Below are positions 62,348 through 64,000 of a DNA stretch of 64,000 nucleotides, piece by piece. The notes beneath the pieces were generated by a model. The model had not been told where the DNA came from, did not search any database, and saw only the letters and a program-made list of their open reading frames with translations. Each line of letters starts with the position of its first letter. Position 1 is the stretch's first letter. This DNA is from Sphingobium lactosutens (lineage in GTDB: Bacteria > Pseudomonadota > Alphaproteobacteria > Sphingomonadales > Sphingomonadaceae), in contig NZ_QJQX01000063.1 of NCBI RefSeq assembly GCF_013393185.1, forward strand, positions 1-64,000. Reading direction: 5' to 3'. The translations under genes and the position numbers were made by a program.

Positions 62348-64000
62348 GACCAGCCTGCCCCTTCCATGGCGCGCATCCTTCCGGATCCGCTCATACGCGA
62401 TGTCGCGCTCGCACGGCCGCCACCGACCAGCCGGCGCAGGTCCACCATGGCGCGCGCCATCGACAAGCCTTGCGGTCCAGCGATGAAGCGCGGTTCCCAT
62501 ATCGGCGCGAACTTGGCCTTATAGGCTCGAAGTCCCTCAAATCCATAGAAGCCGCCGCCATGGCGATAGAGAAAAGCACCGGCCTTCGCCCAGGGCGATG
62601 CGAGCCGCCGGGCCTCCAGGCCGGACAGAGGCGCCAGACCGAGCGCGAACCAGCGATAGCCCTCTGCCTCGCCCCACTGCATCAACCGGGCGAACATGAA
62701 ATCCATCACGCCATAGGGAATGCCATCGCTATGTCGCATCAGGTCTACGGACAATTCCCTTTTGTCCGGCGTCGTCCAGATATTGGCGAACGCGACAATC
62801 TCGCCACGGCAGCGGACCAGCGCGCAATCGAAATGCCGTAGATAGGACAAATCGAAACGACCAACGCTGAAACCTTTTTCGGTTGCGCCTTTCGCCGCCA
62901 GCCAATGATCTGAAATTGCCTGTAACTGCGGGATCAGCGCCGGCACCTCCTCGGCAGGGACGATCTCGAAGCAGGCCCCCTCGCGCTCTGCTCGCCGGAC
63001 GGCATGACGGAGAGGGCGGGCTTCCGGACCATCCAGGGTGAAGCGCGACAGGTCTACTCGCGCCTCCTCGCCATATTTGACGATCGACAGGCCGAGATCG
63101 ATAGCAAGGGACAGGCTGTCCATGCTGAGTTGATAGATGAGCAGCCGGCCTTGTGCCGCATCGACACGTTCCCGCATCTGCCAGAGCAGGTCGGACCACT
63201 CCCCGGGATCGCCGACCGGATCACCCATCACGATCCAGCTATGGCCCTGGACCTGATACATGAGGAAAGCGCGCCCGGAAGGCGACACCAGTAAATGCTT
63301 GTCGCCGGTCAGCGCCAGACAGGCATCGGTCCGGCTGGCAAGCGCCAGCGCCTCCGCGCTCGGCAAAGGGGCTTCCGTGGCCATCAGGGCGCCGATGGAA
63401 GCGGGGCGGAGCATGCTACGGATCGCAACGCCGATAGCCAAAACCCCGGTTGCCAGGGCGGCGCGCAGGAACCGCGACGCATCATGATGGCGGCCGAACT
63501 GCCACCATAAATCATTCTGGTAGTCGACATGGCGATAGGCGAAAAAGCCTATCCATATCGAAATGCCGACCGCCACCCCAAGCGTGGCAACCCATTCAGG
63601 AGAAAAAATGGCGGTCGTGAAACTGGTCCTGCGATAGAAAGCGGTTCGGCTTAGCTGCAACAGGCAGGCGATAATGATGAGGACGATCGCTTCCTCATAA
63701 TCCAGCCCCTTCATCAAGGAGAAGATGGCCCCGGATACCAGCAACAGGCGCGTGAGCCAGAATGCGCCGTCCAATCGTCGATAGAGGCCTGACGCCAGCA
63801 GGATCAGGACCGCCCCGACCACGCTCGCCGCCAAATGGGATGCTTCCAGAAAAGGCATTGGAACAAGGGCGTTCAGGGCACGAAGCCGTTCAGGCTCCGC
63901 CGGCAGGGACCCTGACACTAGGAGGACGATGCCGCCGACCGCCACCAGCACCGCCAGCAATGTCGGCGCAATTTCGCGCAACAGCATCTCGGCGCCATCC
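62344..64000 (-). CDS. mprF: MprF-like phosphatidylglycerol lysyltransferase (5-prime end beyond window)
   Basis: At least 547 residues are visible and the frame stays open to the window edge, so the N-terminal flippase part is probably missing here. The visible part starts with about six membrane segments (TLLAVLVAVGGIVLLVSGSL, ASVVGAVLILLASGLYRRL, WVATLGVAVGISIWIGFFAY). The DUF2156 GNAT-like synthase domain follows (ALTGDKHLLVSPSGRAFLMY, WIVMGDPVGDPGEWSDLLW, RPLRHAVRRAEREGACFEIV, MRHSDGIPYGVMDFMFARLM). MprF transfers lysine or alanine from tRNA to phosphatidylglycerol, protecting against cationic peptides. It is cotranscribed with the response regulator and kinase. Confidence 0.88.
   Translation of the reverse strand, partial: DGAEMLLREIAPTLLAVLVAVGGIVLLVSGSLPAEPERLRALNALVPMPFLEASHLAASVVGAVLILLASGLYRRLDGAFWLTRLLLVSGAIFSLMKGLDYEEAIVLIIIACLLQLSRTAFYRRTSFTTAIFSPEWVATLGVAVGISIWIGFFAYRHVDYQNDLWWQFGRHHDASRFLRAALATGVLAIGVAIRSMLRPASIGALMATEAPLPSAEALALASRTDACLALTGDKHLLVSPSGRAFLMYQVQGHSWIVMGDPVGDPGEWSDLLWQMRERVDAAQGRLLIYQLSMDSLSLAIDLGLSIVKYGEEARVDLSRFTLDGPEARPLRHAVRRAEREGACFEIVPAEEVPALIPQLQAISDHWLAAKGATEKGFSVGRFDLSYLRHFDCALVRCRGEIVAFANIWTTPDKRELSVDLMRHSDGIPYGVMDFMFARLMQWGEAEGYRWFALGLAPLSGLEARRLASPWAKAGAFLYRHGGGFYGFEGLRAYKAKFAPIWEPRFIAGPQGLSMARAMVDLRRLVGGGRASATSRMSGSGRMRAMEGAGWS

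Overview
This window is high-GC alphaproteobacterial DNA. It most resembles Sphingomonadaceae (Sphingobium, Novosphingobium or Sphingomonas type). The main reasons are a complete protocatechuate 4,5-cleavage (lig) gene set closely matching the known Sphingobium SYK-6 proteins, a TonB-dependent receptor paired with a TPR/2OG-Fe(II) oxygenase protein, many ATGA-coupled operons, and sphingomonad-style palindromic intergenic repeats. The genus is an inference. No rRNA, tRNA or CRISPR array was found.

Layout. 1-1.8 kb: an intact IS110/IS1111-type insertion sequence abuts an internally deleted IS3-family remnant. 2.5-13.7 kb: a locus that fits raffinose-family oligosaccharide and sucrose use. It has a sugar MFS/GPH transporter, a LacI regulator, a TonB receptor, an exported GH36 alpha-galactosidase, a ROK fructokinase and a GH68 sucrase/levansucrase. 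Three perfect copies of GCAAACGTTTGC sit in front of its three transcription units. 13.7-14.9 kb: a scar region with an 8-bp tandem repeat, a decayed JetD-like (Wadjet) C-terminal fragment carrying a stop codon, and an unrecognised small gene. 14.9-29.2 kb: an aerobic cobalamin operon (cobW-N-G-H-I-J, then cobL-E-M-B-F-O-bluB) behind a cobalamin riboswitch, with cobK lying antisense inside it.

29.3-37.8 kb: two divergent lig units. ligR-(DUF1932 dehydrogenase)-ligJ-ligA-ligB-ligC runs left and ligK-ligU-ligI runs right. Together they cover protocatechuate to pyruvate and oxaloacetate. A CitE-like lyase and an aldo/keto reductase follow. 39.9-50.4 kb: a ten-gene leftward cluster resembling the oxidative 3-ketoglycoside pathway (GMC dehydrogenase, Tat-exported gluconate-dehydrogenase subunit 3-like partner, cytochrome c, DUF1080 hydrolase, three TIM-barrel isomerase-like proteins, MFS transporter, Dabb protein, LacI regulator), with a divergent Gfo/Idh/MocA oxidoreductase. 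50.5-56.3 kb: xylan side-chain enzymes GH43, GH115 and GH51. 56.4-60.0 kb: a three-gene module of a membrane-anchored TIR/TPR protein, an unrecognised 160-residue protein and a TPR/TRAFs-binding-domain protein. This is the best candidate for an undescribed signalling or defence system. 60.3-64.0 kb: mprF-like lysyltransferase, response regulator and histidine kinase in one operon, with mprF running off the right edge.

Overall the segment links carbohydrate uptake and cleavage (raffinose, glycosides, xylan side chains) with lignin-aromatic catabolism and B12 synthesis. Functions are read from sequence motifs and family knowledge only; no database search was run.
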